Source: Streptomyces sp. NRRL S-646 (lineage in GTDB: Bacteria > Actinomycetota > Actinomycetes > Streptomycetales > Streptomycetaceae). From it: a stretch of DNA of 64,000 nucleotides. Positions 1 through 9,035 of the stretch are shown here, in pieces (within the stretch, counting starts at the first letter, position 1; each line of letters opens with the position of its first letter). The notes under the pieces were generated by a model. That model searched no databases, was not told where the DNA came from, and saw only the letters and a program-made list of their open reading frames with translations. The stretch spans positions 48,146 through 112,145 of the forward strand of contig NZ_JODC01000021.1 in the NCBI RefSeq assembly GCF_000720765.1. Direction: 5' to 3'. The position numbers and the translations under genes are program-made.

Positions 1-1376
1 TGCGCATGACCGATGTTCGACTTGAGCGAGCCGATGCCGAGGGGCCGGTCCGCGGGGCGGTCGGGCCCGAAGACGGCGGCCAGCGCCCGGACTTCGATGG
101 GGTCACCCAGGGGCGTGCCGGTGCCGTGGGTCTCGACGTGGTCCAGATCGCCGGGCTGCAGTCCGGCCGCGTCCAGGGCGGCGCGCAGCACCCGCTCCTG
201 CGCCGGGCCGTTCGGGGCACTCAGCCCTTGGCTGCGCCCGTCCTGGTTGATCGCGGACCCCTTGATCACGGCGAGGATGCGGTCGCCGTCCCGGCGCGCG
301 TCCGCGAGCCGCTTGAGCAGCACCAGGCCGCAGCCCTCGGCCCACACCACGCCGTCCGCCCCGGTGGAGAACGGACTGCACCGCCCGGACGGCGACAGCC
401 CGCGCAGCCTGCTGAACTCGACATGAGCGCGCGGCGTCACCAGCAGCGAGGCACCACCCGCCAGCGCCAGGTCGCACTCGCCGCCTGCCAGCGCCCGCGC
501 CGCCAGATGCAGGGCGACGAGCGAGGACGAGCAGGCGGTGTCGACGGTGACCGCCGGTCCCTGCAGGCCGAGGGAGTAGGCGATGCGTCCGGAGGCCACA
601 CTGGACGCCGAGCCCGTGCCGACATGACCGTCGAGCTGCCCCAGTGAGGCGGAGGCGAGGTAGCCGCTGTCGTACAGGCCGACGTAGACGCCGGTCGAGC
701 TGCCGTTCAGCGTGCCCGGCACGATCCCGGCGCGCTCGATGGTCTCCCAGGCGGTCTGCAGCAGCAGCCGCTGCTGCGGGTCCATGGCCGCGGCCTCGCG
801 CGGGGAGATCCCGAAGAAGGCCGCGTCGAAACGGTCGATGTCGGTCAGATATCCGCCGCGCAGAGAGTACGCAGTGCCGGTGGCCTCCGGGTCGGGGTCG
901 TACAGCCCCTGGGTGTCCCAACGGCCCGGCGGCACTTCGGTGATGACGTCCTCACCCGAGGCCAGCAGCCGCCACAGCGCCTCGGGGTCATCCGCGCCAC
1001 CCGGGAAACGGCACGCCATGGAGATGATCGCGATGTCGTCGTCCACCCGCGCGAACGCCTCGGACCGCACCGGGCCGGCCGCCCCTGTCGCGGCGGACGG
1101 GTCGCCGAGCACCGCCTCGGCCAGCGCCGCGACCGTCGGGTGGTCGAAGACCAGCGAGGGGCTCAGCGTCCGGCCGGTGCGGTCGGACAGCTGCGCCGCC
1201 AGCGTCACCAACTGGCGTGACCCCAGGCCGAACTCCGCGATCGGCCGGTGCGGGTCGACGGTCAGCGGGTCGAGCCCGGCCGCCTCTGCGACCGAGGAGA
1301 TCAGCCAGGCTCGCACGCTCTGCGGTGCGGTGAGGGACGGCTCGGCGGGCTGCTTCGCGGACTCGTTCGCAGGCAT
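1..1376 (-). CDS. Type I polyketide synthase, N-terminal part (ACP-KS)
   Basis: This is the first 458 residues of a modular PKS that runs off the left edge. It opens with an acyl carrier domain (about residues 20-95, phosphopantetheine serine in EFGLGSRQL), followed by a ketosynthase from about residue 110 (DDIAIISMACRFPGG). All three KS catalytic residues are visible: the cysteine in VDTACSSSL, the histidine in HGTGTPLGD and the last histidine in SNIGHA, almost at position 1. Because an ACP precedes the first KS and a fatty acyl-AMP ligase lies immediately upstream on the same strand, I infer that the ACP is a loading ACP charged with a fatty acid. The start ATG at 1376 is a choice; a 150-bp gap separates it from the ligase. 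The product cannot be told from this window. Confidence 0.93.
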   Translation of the reverse strand, partial: MPANESAKQPAEPSLTAPQSVRAWLISSVAEAAGLDPLTVDPHRPIAEFGLGSRQLVTLAAQLSDRTGRTLSPSLVFDHPTVAALAEAVLGDPSAATGAAGPVRSEAFARVDDDIAIISMACRFPGGADDPEALWRLLASGEDVITEVPPGRWDTQGLYDPDPEATGTAYSLRGGYLTDIDRFDAAFFGISPREAAAMDPQQRLLLQTAWETIERAGIVPGTLNGSSTGVYVGLYDSGYLASASLGQLDGHVGTGSASSVASGRIAYSLGLQGPAVTVDTACSSSLVALHLAARALAGGECDLALAGGASLLVTPRAHVEFSRLRGLSPSGRCSPFSTGADGVVWAEGCGLVLLKRLADARRDGDRILAVIKGSAINQDGRSQGLSAPNGPAQERVLRAALDAAGLQPGDLDHVETHGTGTPLGDPIEVRALAAVFGPDRPADRPLGIGSLKSNIGHA

Positions 1377-1526
1377 CGGGGCAGGTGTCCTCGTGAACTC
1401 GGGCTCGGGGTGTTTTTCCGTGCGAGCGATACGGCCGGCGTGGAGGCATGACGACGCCGTGGGCGGCCGAACGGGCGGGCGGGTACGGGTGTTGTGCCGC
1501 TGGGCGGCGCGGGAAGGCGGGTGGTG

Positions 1527-3257
1527 TCAGCGCGCGGCGGGTGCGGTGACCGGGGAGAGGGAGCCGGCCAGGTGGGCCGTCCGGGTCGCGTGGCGCTGGA
1601 TCTTCCCGCTGGAGGTCTTGGGGATCGTGCCGGGGTGCACCAGGACGACCTCGCGTACGGACAGGCCGTGGGCCTCGCCGAGCGCGCTGCGGATCAGGTC
1701 GGTGATCTTCTCCGAGTCGCCCGCGGCGTCCGGGGCCACCTCGGCGACGAGGACGATCTGCTCCCCTTCGCCTTCTGCGTCGGCGGGGACGGAGAAGGCG
1801 GCGGTGCAGCCGGGGCGCAGGGCCGGGTGGCACATTTCGGCGGACAGCTCCAGGTCCTGCGGGTAGTGGTTGCGTCCGTCGATGACGATCAGGTCCTTGA
1901 GGCGGCCGGTGACGAAGAGTTCGCCGTCGTGCAGGAATCCGAGGTCGCCGGTGCGCAGGAAGCGGCCTTCGCGGCCGGTCAGGGTGGCGCGGAAGGTCTC
2001 GCGGGTGGCCAGGGCGTTGCGCCAGTAGCCCTTGGCGACGCTGGCTCCGCTCACCCAGATCTCCCCGACCTGGCCCTCGGGCAGTTCCGTGCCCTCTTCC
2101 GGGTCCGCGATCGTCACCGTGAGGCCGGCACCGGGACGGCCACAGCCGACCGCGGCCGCGTCCGCCTCGCCGGTGTGCGGCCCGAGCTCCTGGGCGGCGA
2201 GAAGAGTGGGCGGGGCGCCCACGGAGGCGCCGGTGACCATCACGGTCGCCTCGGCGAGGCCGTAGCAGGGGTAGAAGGCCTCACGGCGGAAGCCTGCAGC
2301 GGCGAAGGTATCGGTGAAGCGACGCAGGGTGGCGGCGCGTATCGGTTCGGCGCCGTTGAAGGCGACCTTCCACGAACTCAGGTCGAGGCCGTCGACGAAT
2401 TCGTCGGTGGCGTGCTTCAGGCTCAGTTCGTAGGCGAAGTTGGGGCCGCCGCTGGTGTGCGGGCGGTAGTGGCTGATGGCCTTCAGCCAGCGGTCGGGCT
2501 GCTGCAGGAAGTGCAGCGGGGAGAAGAGGGTGGTGGTGAGGCCGAGGTAGACGGTGTTCAGGACCGGTCCGATGAGTCCCATGTCGTGGTACACGGGCAG
2601 CCAGCTGACGATCAGTTCGCGGCCGTACTCATCGATGACCTCCGGGGTGTGCCTCATCCGTTCGGTGATGATCCGCTCGTTGTCGAGGAGGTTGCCGTGG
2701 GTGACGGCCACGCCCTTGGGGGCGGAGGTGGAGCCGGAGGTGTACTGGAGGAAGGCGACCGAGTCGGGGGTGAGGTCAGGGGCACGCCAGGCGTCGGCGG
2801 CCTCGTCGGGGATGTCCTCGGTGGCGAGGCAGGTGATGTCGGTCAGCTCGGGCAGGTGCTCCGCCATGCCGGCCAGGGCAGTGACGACTTCCCGGCCGCC
2901 GAGGATCACCTTGGCGTCCGCGTCGGCCAGCAGACGCCTCATTCGGGTCAGGGCGCGATGGTTGTGCGCCCGGCCCTGCGGGGGCACGCCGGGCACGGCG
3001 ACGACACCGGCCGCGAGGCAGCCCAGGTAGTCGCTGATGAACTCCAGGCCGGGCGGGTGCAGCAGCATGGCGCGGGAACCGGTCAGCCCGCGCTCCTGCA
3101 GCCAGGCGGCGACGGCCCGGGAACGGTGGGCGAGCCGCGCGTAGGTGATCTCCTGGATCTCTCCGTCGCAGTCGCCGGAGACGAGGTAGCGGTATGCGGT
3201 CCGGTCGGGCTGTTGGGTGGCGTGCTCGGTCAGTAAGTCGACCAGGGAACGAGCCAT
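1527..3257 (-). CDS. Fatty acyl-AMP ligase (FAAL), PKS loading enzyme
   Basis: The 576-residue protein is an ANL-superfamily adenylating enzyme that activates a fatty acid as acyl-AMP for transfer to a carrier protein. The phosphate-binding motif YTSGSTSAPKG lies at about residues 172-182, and the C-terminal hinge region contains GRLKDLIVIDGRNHYPQDLE. The segment GGPNFAYEL and the overall length are typical of FAALs rather than acyl-CoA ligases. It is upstream of and co-directional with the ACP-KS gene, so it probably loads that ACP with a lipid starter. The start ATG at 3257 was chosen over upstream in-frame starts because MARSLVDLLTEHA matches the usual family beginning. The acyl chain length cannot be read from sequence. 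Confidence 0.92.
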   Translation of the reverse strand: MARSLVDLLTEHATQQPDRTAYRYLVSGDCDGEIQEITYARLAHRSRAVAAWLQERGLTGSRAMLLHPPGLEFISDYLGCLAAGVVAVPGVPPQGRAHNHRALTRMRRLLADADAKVILGGREVVTALAGMAEHLPELTDITCLATEDIPDEAADAWRAPDLTPDSVAFLQYTSGSTSAPKGVAVTHGNLLDNERIITERMRHTPEVIDEYGRELIVSWLPVYHDMGLIGPVLNTVYLGLTTTLFSPLHFLQQPDRWLKAISHYRPHTSGGPNFAYELSLKHATDEFVDGLDLSSWKVAFNGAEPIRAATLRRFTDTFAAAGFRREAFYPCYGLAEATVMVTGASVGAPPTLLAAQELGPHTGEADAAAVGCGRPGAGLTVTIADPEEGTELPEGQVGEIWVSGASVAKGYWRNALATRETFRATLTGREGRFLRTGDLGFLHDGELFVTGRLKDLIVIDGRNHYPQDLELSAEMCHPALRPGCTAAFSVPADAEGEGEQIVLVAEVAPDAAGDSEKITDLIRSALGEAHGLSVREVVLVHPGTIPKTSSGKIQRHATRTAHLAGSLSPVTAPAAR

Positions 3258-3423
3258 GGGAAGAGTCTCACCTGTCTGAATCGGCGGGTGGGGAACTGGA
3301 GTTCGATGGCCGCGCGACACGTATGCGCAGCAGCCGCGAGCGGCCCGGCTCCCTTGCCGGACTGCGCGACTCGACCAGCCGTCCGGGGAGTGGCGACACG
3401 CCGGCTCCCCGCACCCCGTACAG

Positions 3424-3453
3424 CTTGCTACCGGCGAGTAGCACTGTAGCAAG
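3424..3453. promoter_or_regulatory. Inverted repeat upstream of the FAAL-PKS genes
   Basis: CTTGCTAC (3424-3431) and GTAGCAAG (3446-3453) are perfect 8-bp inverted arms separated by 14 bases, and a further GTAGC word lies in the spacer. The geometry suits a TetR-type dimer site. It lies 170-200 bases upstream of the FAAL start, so a role in controlling the biosynthetic genes is plausible but unproven. Confidence 0.45.
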
Positions 3454-3520
3454 TCTGTTCGGCCCGTCGACCCGAACTCTGTAAACGCTGGGTATCAAAC
3501 GGGAGTTGGGCATGCGGAAG

Positions 3521-3553
3521 GCCCGGTCGCCCGTGGCATGCACGGTGCCGGGC
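3521..3553 (-). terminator. Hairpin after the 78-residue gene
   Basis: Nested complementary segments GCCCGG/CCGGGC (3521-3526, 3548-3553) and CCGTG/CACGG (3531-3535, 3541-3545) form a GC-rich hairpin about 20 bases downstream of the minus-strand gene ending at 3574. There is no T tract, as is common in Streptomyces. Confidence 0.5.
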
Positions 3554-3573
3554 CCGGGGACGGGACGCCGGTG

Positions 3574-3810
3574 TCAGCCGCCGTTCAGGCGTCCGCGCAG
3601 CAGTCCCTTGCCGATTTCCGCACCCTTGCGGCTGTCCGCCTGGGCCTTGCGGAACAGGTCGGCCAACTCGGTGTCCTTCTCGCGCTCCGCGTCCTGGATG
3701 TAGGTCTCCAGGCGCAGGGCGTTGCTCAGGCACGCCTCCACGTACCAGATGAGGTTGTAGTCCTTGTCCGGTGTACCGGTCACGCCGCCGGTCTCCGTGC
3801 TGCTGGTCAT
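3574..3810 (-). CDS. Small conserved hypothetical protein (78 aa)
   Basis: The protein begins MTSSTETGGVTGTPDKDYNL and is followed by a charged helical stretch (ACLSNALRLETYIQDAEREK, then KAQADSRKGAEIGKGLLRGR). It is soluble, has no signal peptide and is predicted mostly helical. I recognise it as a type of small protein common in Streptomyces but know no function for it. An excellent AGGAGG site lies 7 bases before the ATG at 3810. It is divergent from the P450 gene and on the same strand as the FAAL-PKS genes. Its function should be left open. Confidence 0.75.
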   Translation of the reverse strand: MTSSTETGGVTGTPDKDYNLIWYVEACLSNALRLETYIQDAEREKDTELADLFRKAQADSRKGAEIGKGLLRGRLNGG

Positions 3811-4174
3811 GCGGGCCTCCTCCAGCGGTAGTCCTTCCGGGGCCGTCCGAGTACCCGTCCCGCACCGGGCAATCAGCCGACGTCCCAGAGGAAACGGCGC
3901 CTGTGGATGCCGAAGCACGGGTTGATGAAGTCCAGCAGTTCGCACGGGCCCGACGCGACCACCTCGCCGATACCGGGCAGGACCATGGACGAGTTCGCGT
4001 TCCAGCTGTTCCGGGCCGTTGAATTCCGCGCCACAGCTGGCCAGCGTGACGTCGCAGGAAGCGTCGACATGTCTGACGCGGGCACCGTCCACGTCATGGC
4101 AGGGCGCGGCAGGAATGGCGAAGAATCGCTCAACCGTACGAGAGTGATCGGTGACGGTGTGTACTGTGCTGCGC
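3811..4174. other. Divergent intergenic region between small protein and P450
   Basis: These 364 bases hold the two promoters. A minus-strand open stretch ending at 3873 (...ELLDFINPCFGIHRRRFLWD...) looks partly coding, but it has no ribosome site and no recognisable family, so I do not call it a gene. Confidence 0.4.
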
Positions 4175-5416
4175 GTGACCGTCACCGACCGCATCGACCG
4201 CTTTGTCATCGACCCGTTCGGCGCCGACATCCCCGGAGAGAGTGCCCGGCTGCGAGCCCTCGGCCCGGTCGTTCCCGTCGAGCTGCCGGGCGGCATCCCC
4301 GCCTGGGCGCCGACCGGCTACGACACGCTCAAGGACCTGATCCTCGACCCGCAGGTCAGCCGGGACCCCCGGCTGCACTGGAAACTGTGGCCCGAGATCG
4401 GTGAACACCCCTCCTGGGGCTGGATATTGGGCTGGGTGGGCGTGGTCAACATGCTCTCCACGTACGGCGGGGATCACGCACGGCTGCGCAAGCTGGTGGC
4501 GCCGAGTTTCACGCACCGCCGTACCGAGACGATGCGGGCGCGGGTGGAGGCGGTCACCGAGGAGCTGCTGGACGTGCTGGCGGCGGCCGGGGCCGACGGA
4601 CGGGTGGTCGACGTCAAGGCCGCGCTCGCACAGCCCCTGCCCATGCGGATCATCTGCGAACTGTTCGGCGTGCCGGACGAGTTGGTGGACGACACGCGCC
4701 GGCTGATCGCGGCCATCATGGACACCTCCGACCCGAGCCCGGAGCACGCCGCTTTCGTGCAGCAGCAGATCGGGACGGTGCTGCCGGCTCTGATCGCCCA
4801 CCGCAGCGAGCACCCCGGGGACGATCTGACCACCGAGCTGATCCGGGTGCGGGACGAGGACGGCGACCGGCTCAGTGACGAGGAGCTGCTGTACACGCTG
4901 CTGCTGGTGATCGGCGCCGGGTTCGAGACCACCGTCAACCTCATCGGCAACGCGGTCGTCGCCCTGCTCCGGCACCCCGACCAGCTGGCCGCCGTACGGG
5001 CCGGGAAGATCGGCTGGGAGGCTGTCGTCGACGAGACGCTGCGGGTGCACCCGTCGATCGCCTCGCTGCCGCTGCGGTTCGCCGTCACCGACATCGTGGT
5101 CGGCGACATCACGATCCCGGCGGGCGACGCCATCATCACGACGTACGCCGCCGCGGGGCTGGATCCCGCGCACTACGGGGCCGACGCGGACGCCTTCGAC
5201 GCCGCGCGCGGGGTCGACGACCATCTGTCGTTCGGGATCGGTGTGCACCGGTGCATCGGTGCTCCACTCGCCCGGGTGGAGGCACTCACAGCGCTGCCGG
5301 CTCTGTTCGAGCGCTTCCCCGAGGTGCGACTGGCCGTCCGCGAGGACGAGTTGCGGCAGGTGCCGTCGTTCATCGCGTTCGGCTGGCAGGAGGTGCCGGT
5401 GCGGCTGCGCGCGTAG
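4175..5416 (+). CDS. Cytochrome P450
   Basis: A bacterial class I P450 of 413 residues from GTG 4175 (a GTG at 4151 is an alternative). The visible landmarks are the I-helix oxygen-activation motif GAGFETT, the ExxR motif ETLR and the heme-binding segment FGIGVHRCIGAPLAR with its cysteine ligand. No ferredoxin or reductase gene adjoins it, so electrons must come from partners elsewhere. The one three-component set in this window is at 39-42 kb. Its position beside the FAAL-PKS genes suggests a tailoring hydroxylase or epoxidase for that product, but it is divergently transcribed and may lie just outside the cluster. The substrate is unknown. Confidence 0.93.
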   Translation: MTVTDRIDRFVIDPFGADIPGESARLRALGPVVPVELPGGIPAWAPTGYDTLKDLILDPQVSRDPRLHWKLWPEIGEHPSWGWILGWVGVVNMLSTYGGDHARLRKLVAPSFTHRRTETMRARVEAVTEELLDVLAAAGADGRVVDVKAALAQPLPMRIICELFGVPDELVDDTRRLIAAIMDTSDPSPEHAAFVQQQIGTVLPALIAHRSEHPGDDLTTELIRVRDEDGDRLSDEELLYTLLLVIGAGFETTVNLIGNAVVALLRHPDQLAAVRAGKIGWEAVVDETLRVHPSIASLPLRFAVTDIVVGDITIPAGDAIITTYAAAGLDPAHYGADADAFDAARGVDDHLSFGIGVHRCIGAPLARVEALTALPALFERFPEVRLAVREDELRQVPSFIAFGWQEVPVRLRA

Positions 5417-5535
5417 AACCGCAAGGGGGCCCGACCGGTCCCCCGTGCCGGTCGTGCCCCCGCGGTCCGTCGAACTTACGCGTCCGGTGGATCCGTTGTG
5501 AACCGTGTCAGTGCCCGTTGCCGTGTCCGCACGGC

Positions 5536-7092
5536 TCATCCGTGCACAGGTGAGTCCGGATGGTCCCGGTTCGCCCGGCGCAGATCGGGCTGGTCGAGGT
5601 CGCCGAGGGCCAGATGGGCGAGGACGACCTCGTAGAGGTCGCTGCCGGCGGCGAGCAGCTGGCGTTCGAGGACAGGCTCCGCGCTGCGCACGTGCTCCCG
5701 CACCGTCTGCGCGTGCACGCCCAGGTTCTGCGCGGCGCGTTCGGCGTTGCCTCCCGCGGCGATCCACATGCGCAGGGTGCGGCGCAGGTCGCGGGCGTCG
5801 GCATTGAGGCGCGCCAGCAGGTCGCTCGCCCAGGTGCGCAGGGCGGGGCCGGCCAGCAGTTCACCGAGCCGAGCGTGGCCAGTCGCTGCGGGGCCGGTCT
5901 TGTGCGGTTCCGTCGACAGGCCGATCCAGGTGTTGAGCGCAAGGTGGACGACGGCGCGGGCCGCGAGATCGGAGAAGTCCGTCTGCAACAGGGCTTCCAC
6001 GCGCTCCATACGGGCACGAACGGTGTTGCGGCTGACGCCGAGCACCTTGGCGGCGTTGACGGCGGTGAACTGCAGACCCAGGCGGGTGGTGGCGAGGAGT
6101 TCGGCGCGGGTGTGGTGCGCCAGGGTGTCCAGCGGGCGCAGCACCTGGGTCGTCCATCCGTGCAGTTCGGCGGGGTCCATCAGGCGCTCGGGGTGGGTGC
6201 GTTCGGCGTACACCGCCTGCTTGTCGGGCCGGAAGCGGGCGACGGCGAGCGCGCTCACGGCCTGTCCGTAGGCGGTGGCGGTGCGGGCCAGGCTCTGCGG
6301 GGCGCTGCCGCCGAGGAAGGTGCCCGGCCGTCGGTCGACCAGGGAGCGCAGTTCCGCGGCGGCCGCGTCGCCGGGAGCGACGACGATGACGTGCGCATCG
6401 ACGGCGGGGCAGCGTACGACCAGCACCTGCTCCTCCGTCGCGCTCAGGCACTCCTCGGCGAGGTGGTCGCGGTCCTCGGCGCAGCCCTCGAGGACGTAGA
6501 CACAGGCGGTGTCGGTGTCGAGCAGCCCCGGCCACAGACCTGCGGCGACGCGGCGGGCGGAGACGGTGTCCTCGACCATCAGCAGTTGCAGGATCGCCAG
6601 GCGCAGATCGGAGGTGGCGCGTTGGAGCCGGCGTCCGGCGGTGGTCGCCTCGCGTGCCCTGAGCAGAAGTTCGACCACCTGGGCGGTGTGGGTCACGATG
6701 TCGGAGGTCCGGCGGTCGAAGGGGGCCGGGCGGGACACGGCCAGGACACCGGCCGGGGCGGGCTGCGGCTGCTCCACCCTGACGAGCCGCAGATGGCGTC
6801 CGGTGTCGTCCCAGGCCGCGGAGGCGATCCGGCCGGAGACGAGGTCCGCGAGGAGGTCCTCGTCCAGCGCTGTCGGTGTTCCGGCGAGGAGCCGGCCGCT
6901 GCCGTCCTGCAGCCAGGCCGTCCCCTGCACGGCGTCCGCGAGCCAGGCGACGACCCGGCGGATGTCCCGCCCCGTGGGCCGCAGATGCTCGAGCAGTTCC
7001 TGCGCCCACGCCGGGCCGCCGTCGGCGCCCGTCACCTGTGCAGGGCGGGCCCCGTCCTTTCGGCCAGCCATGTCGGCCTTCTCCTCGTCCAT
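5536..7092 (-). CDS. PucR/CdaR-type transcriptional regulator
   Basis: A 518-residue regulator. The C-terminal half carries a PucR-type helix-turn-helix (KVLGVSRNTVRARMERVEAL). A second similar HTH follows near the end (NLGVHAQTVREHVRSAEPVL), so there are two tandem DNA-binding units. The N-terminal 200 residues resemble a GAF-like sensing domain. The start may be the listed GTG/ATG region or MAGRKDG at 7071. It is convergent with the P450 gene and has no partner in an operon. The effector is unknown. The duplicated HTH is seen in several Streptomyces homologues, so it is not an assembly artefact. Confidence 0.85.
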   Translation of the reverse strand: MDEEKADMAGRKDGARPAQVTGADGGPAWAQELLEHLRPTGRDIRRVVAWLADAVQGTAWLQDGSGRLLAGTPTALDEDLLADLVSGRIASAAWDDTGRHLRLVRVEQPQPAPAGVLAVSRPAPFDRRTSDIVTHTAQVVELLLRAREATTAGRRLQRATSDLRLAILQLLMVEDTVSARRVAAGLWPGLLDTDTACVYVLEGCAEDRDHLAEECLSATEEQVLVVRCPAVDAHVIVVAPGDAAAAELRSLVDRRPGTFLGGSAPQSLARTATAYGQAVSALAVARFRPDKQAVYAERTHPERLMDPAELHGWTTQVLRPLDTLAHHTRAELLATTRLGLQFTAVNAAKVLGVSRNTVRARMERVEALLQTDFSDLAARAVVHLALNTWIGLSTEPHKTGPAATGHARLGELLAGPALRTWASDLLARLNADARDLRRTLRMWIAAGGNAERAAQNLGVHAQTVREHVRSAEPVLERQLLAAGSDLYEVVLAHLALGDLDQPDLRRANRDHPDSPVHG

Positions 7093-7184
7093 CGCATCGA
7101 CCTCGGCGTTTCGGTCGGGGACGTTACCTCACGGGTGCCCGGTGGTTGCGTAGCCATGGGTGGGTGCGACGGGGAGCGGGCCTT

Positions 7185-8369
7185 TCAGGTGGTGCGGTCG
7201 GCGAAGGCGCCGCCGGGGGCGAAGGCCACTGAGGCGAAGCGTTCGCCGATGCGGAGGTGGGTGGCGGCGTCGGGGTGGAGTTGGTCGGGCAGGGGCAGTT
7301 CGGCGTGGTCGGCCTCGCCGTAGAGTTCCCGGCCGTCAAGGTAGTTCAGGTTCGGGTCTGCTTCCGCGCGCTGGGCGACGATACGGGCCAGCTCGTCCCG
7401 GATGACGCCGAGGGCCAGTTTCCCGCTCGCACGTTCCCCGGGATCGCCCATGGCCTGGAACTGCAGTTGACCGTCGCTCAGGGAATTGAAGTCCAGGACG
7501 CTGGGGCCGGGCGTGTCCTCGTGTATCGGGCACAGGATGGGCGAGACGACCAGCAGCGGAGTCGTGGGGTGCCCTTCGCGGACGGTGTCGAGGAAGCCGT
7601 GCACGGCGGGGGTGAAGGCGCGCAGGCGCATCAGGTCGGTGTTGACCAGGTTGATGCCGATCTTGATGCTGATCAGGTCGGCCGGGGTGTCGCGCAAGGT
7701 GCGTGCGGTGAACGGGTCGAGCAGGGCACTGCCGCCCAGCCCCAGATTGATCAGGTCGACTCCGCCCAGGGAGGCGGCGAGTGCGGGCCAGGTGGTGGTG
7801 GGGCTCGCCGCGTCGGAACCGTGGCTGATCGAGCTGCCGTGGTGCAGCCATACCCTGCGGCCGCTGGGCGGGCTGGGCTCCACGGGGGCGTCGGTGCGCA
7901 GGGCGAGCAGTTCGGTGGTCTCGTTGTGCGGGAGCCAGATCTCGACGTCCTTCACCTCGTCGGGCAGGTCGGTGAAGCGGAGCGTACCCACGGGCCCGGG
8001 CCGGAGTTCGGCGGTGCCGGCGACCATGTCGATGGTCACGGTGTTGCCGCCCTCGACACTGCCCCGGCCGGCCGGGCGGCCGTCGACGAGAAGGTCGTAG
8101 ACGCCGTCGGGACGGGGCGGGGCGCCGACGTAGTCGCGTTTGGTGGGCAGGGTGTCGAGTTCGACGGCCGTCGCACGCGTGCGGAACGCCAGCCGTACGC
8201 CCGAGGGCTGGGACTCGGCGCTGGCCAGCTGCGGATCGGTGCACTGGGCGCGGGCCCGGGCGGGCAGCCGGTGCGGCAGCACGCCGCGCTCGGTGCGCTC
8301 CACGTCGAGGGCGCCGCGCAGCAGTTCGGCGGTGACGGGCGTGGTGATCCAGTCGTGCTCGGTGGGCAT
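7185..8369 (-). CDS. SGNH/GDSL-family hydrolase
   Basis: A 394-residue two-part protein. It has an N-terminal beta-rich region of about 170 residues and a C-terminal SGNH hydrolase domain. The four SGNH blocks can be followed: HHGSSISHG (nucleophile serine), NLGLGGSALLD (oxyanion glycine), KIGINLVN (oxyanion asparagine) and DQLHPD (catalytic Asp and His). Such enzymes cleave esters or acetyl groups on lipids or sugars. There is no signal peptide, so it is cytoplasmic. It lies 16 bases downstream of a TetR gene on the same strand and is almost certainly co-transcribed with it under autorepression. The substrate is unknown. Confidence 0.88.
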   Translation of the reverse strand: MPTEHDWITTPVTAELLRGALDVERTERGVLPHRLPARARAQCTDPQLASAESQPSGVRLAFRTRATAVELDTLPTKRDYVGAPPRPDGVYDLLVDGRPAGRGSVEGGNTVTIDMVAGTAELRPGPVGTLRFTDLPDEVKDVEIWLPHNETTELLALRTDAPVEPSPPSGRRVWLHHGSSISHGSDAASPTTTWPALAASLGGVDLINLGLGGSALLDPFTARTLRDTPADLISIKIGINLVNTDLMRLRAFTPAVHGFLDTVREGHPTTPLLVVSPILCPIHEDTPGPSVLDFNSLSDGQLQFQAMGDPGERASGKLALGVIRDELARIVAQRAEADPNLNYLDGRELYGEADHAELPLPDQLHPDAATHLRIGERFASVAFAPGGAFADRTT

Positions 8370-8385
8370 GTCCTCAGCCTGTCGA

Positions 8386-8964
8386 TCAAAGGGTCGGGGT
8401 GGTGGGCCAGTTGCACAGCAGCGCGTCCAGGGCGTCCAGGATCCGCGTCCAGCTCTCCTCCGAGTCGGGGGCGCTGTGGCTGAAGCCACCGGCCGTCTCC
8501 AGACTCGAGTAGCCGTGGAAGACGCTGCCAAGCAGCCTTACGGCGTGCGTCTGGTCCGGTTCCGTCAGGTCGTAGCCACGCAGGATCGCGCGTGTCATCT
8601 GGGCGTGGCGCACGCCCGCACTGGCGGCCGCGGTCTCGGGGTCCAGCCGCAGCCGGGCCGCTGCCGCGCGCCCGGGGTGTTCCCGGCCGTAGTCGCGGTA
8701 CGCGTTGGCGAAGGCGATCAGGGCGTCCTTGCCCGCGCGGCCCGCGAGGGCGTCGGCCGCCCGGTCGGCGAGCTCCTCCAGGGCGAACAGGGCGATCCTC
8801 GTCCTGAGGTCCTGGGAGCTCTTCACATGTGAGTACAGGCTCGCAACCTTGACACCGAAGCGGCGGGCCAGCTCGGAGACGGTCACCTGGTCGAAGCCGA
8901 CCTCGTCCGCCAGCTCCGCCCCTGCCCGGACCACACGTTCCGTGGTCAGCCCGACGCGCGCCAT
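8386..8964 (-). CDS. TetR-family repressor
   Basis: A 192-residue protein with the TetR HTH in the first 50 residues (VTVSELARRFGVKVASLYSHVKS) and a TetR C-terminal ligand domain (GKDALIAFANAYRDYGREHPG). ATG 8964 has a good AGGAGG site upstream. It is the first gene of the pair with the SGNH hydrolase, and a palindromic operator at 9000-9022 sits in its own promoter, shared with the divergent FBP-domain gene. I infer that it represses both directions. The ligand is unknown, perhaps an ester related to the hydrolase substrate. Confidence 0.92.
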   Translation of the reverse strand: MARVGLTTERVVRAGAELADEVGFDQVTVSELARRFGVKVASLYSHVKSSQDLRTRIALFALEELADRAADALAGRAGKDALIAFANAYRDYGREHPGRAAAARLRLDPETAAASAGVRHAQMTRAILRGYDLTEPDQTHAVRLLGSVFHGYSSLETAGGFSHSAPDSEESWTRILDALDALLCNWPTTPTL

Positions 8965-8999
8965 GGTCGGCCTCCTCTCTCGCCAGAAGCGATTATGCA

Positions 9000-9022
9000 T
9001 TTGCCTAAAGCTTATAGGCAAA
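9000..9022. promoter_or_regulatory. TetR operator palindrome
   Basis: TTTGCCTA (9000-9007) and TAGGCAAA (9015-9022) are perfect inverted arms around a 7-base core that itself contains AAGCTT. The site lies between the TetR start at 8964 and the FBP gene start at 9036, where it would overlap both promoters. Size and placement are classic for TetR autoregulation. Confidence 0.8.
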
Positions 9023-9035
9023 TTAGCGTGAGGTT

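Larger units (their letters stand above)
3258..3573. other. Intergenic region, FAAL promoter side
   Basis: There is no gene in these 316 bases. They contain the 5' region of the FAAL gene (read leftward), an inverted repeat at 3424-3453 and a hairpin at 3521-3553, both listed separately. Confidence 0.6.

Noticed and set aside
1494..3236. 580-codon plus-strand frame over the FAAL gene
   Set aside because: It is antisense to a clear FAAL and rich in Gly, Val and Asp from third-base bias; no domain is seen.
3873..3995. Possible short peptide gene (ELLDFINPCFGIHRRR)
   Set aside because: Looks partly coding but lacks a ribosome site and any family match; could be a remnant, not supported as a gene.
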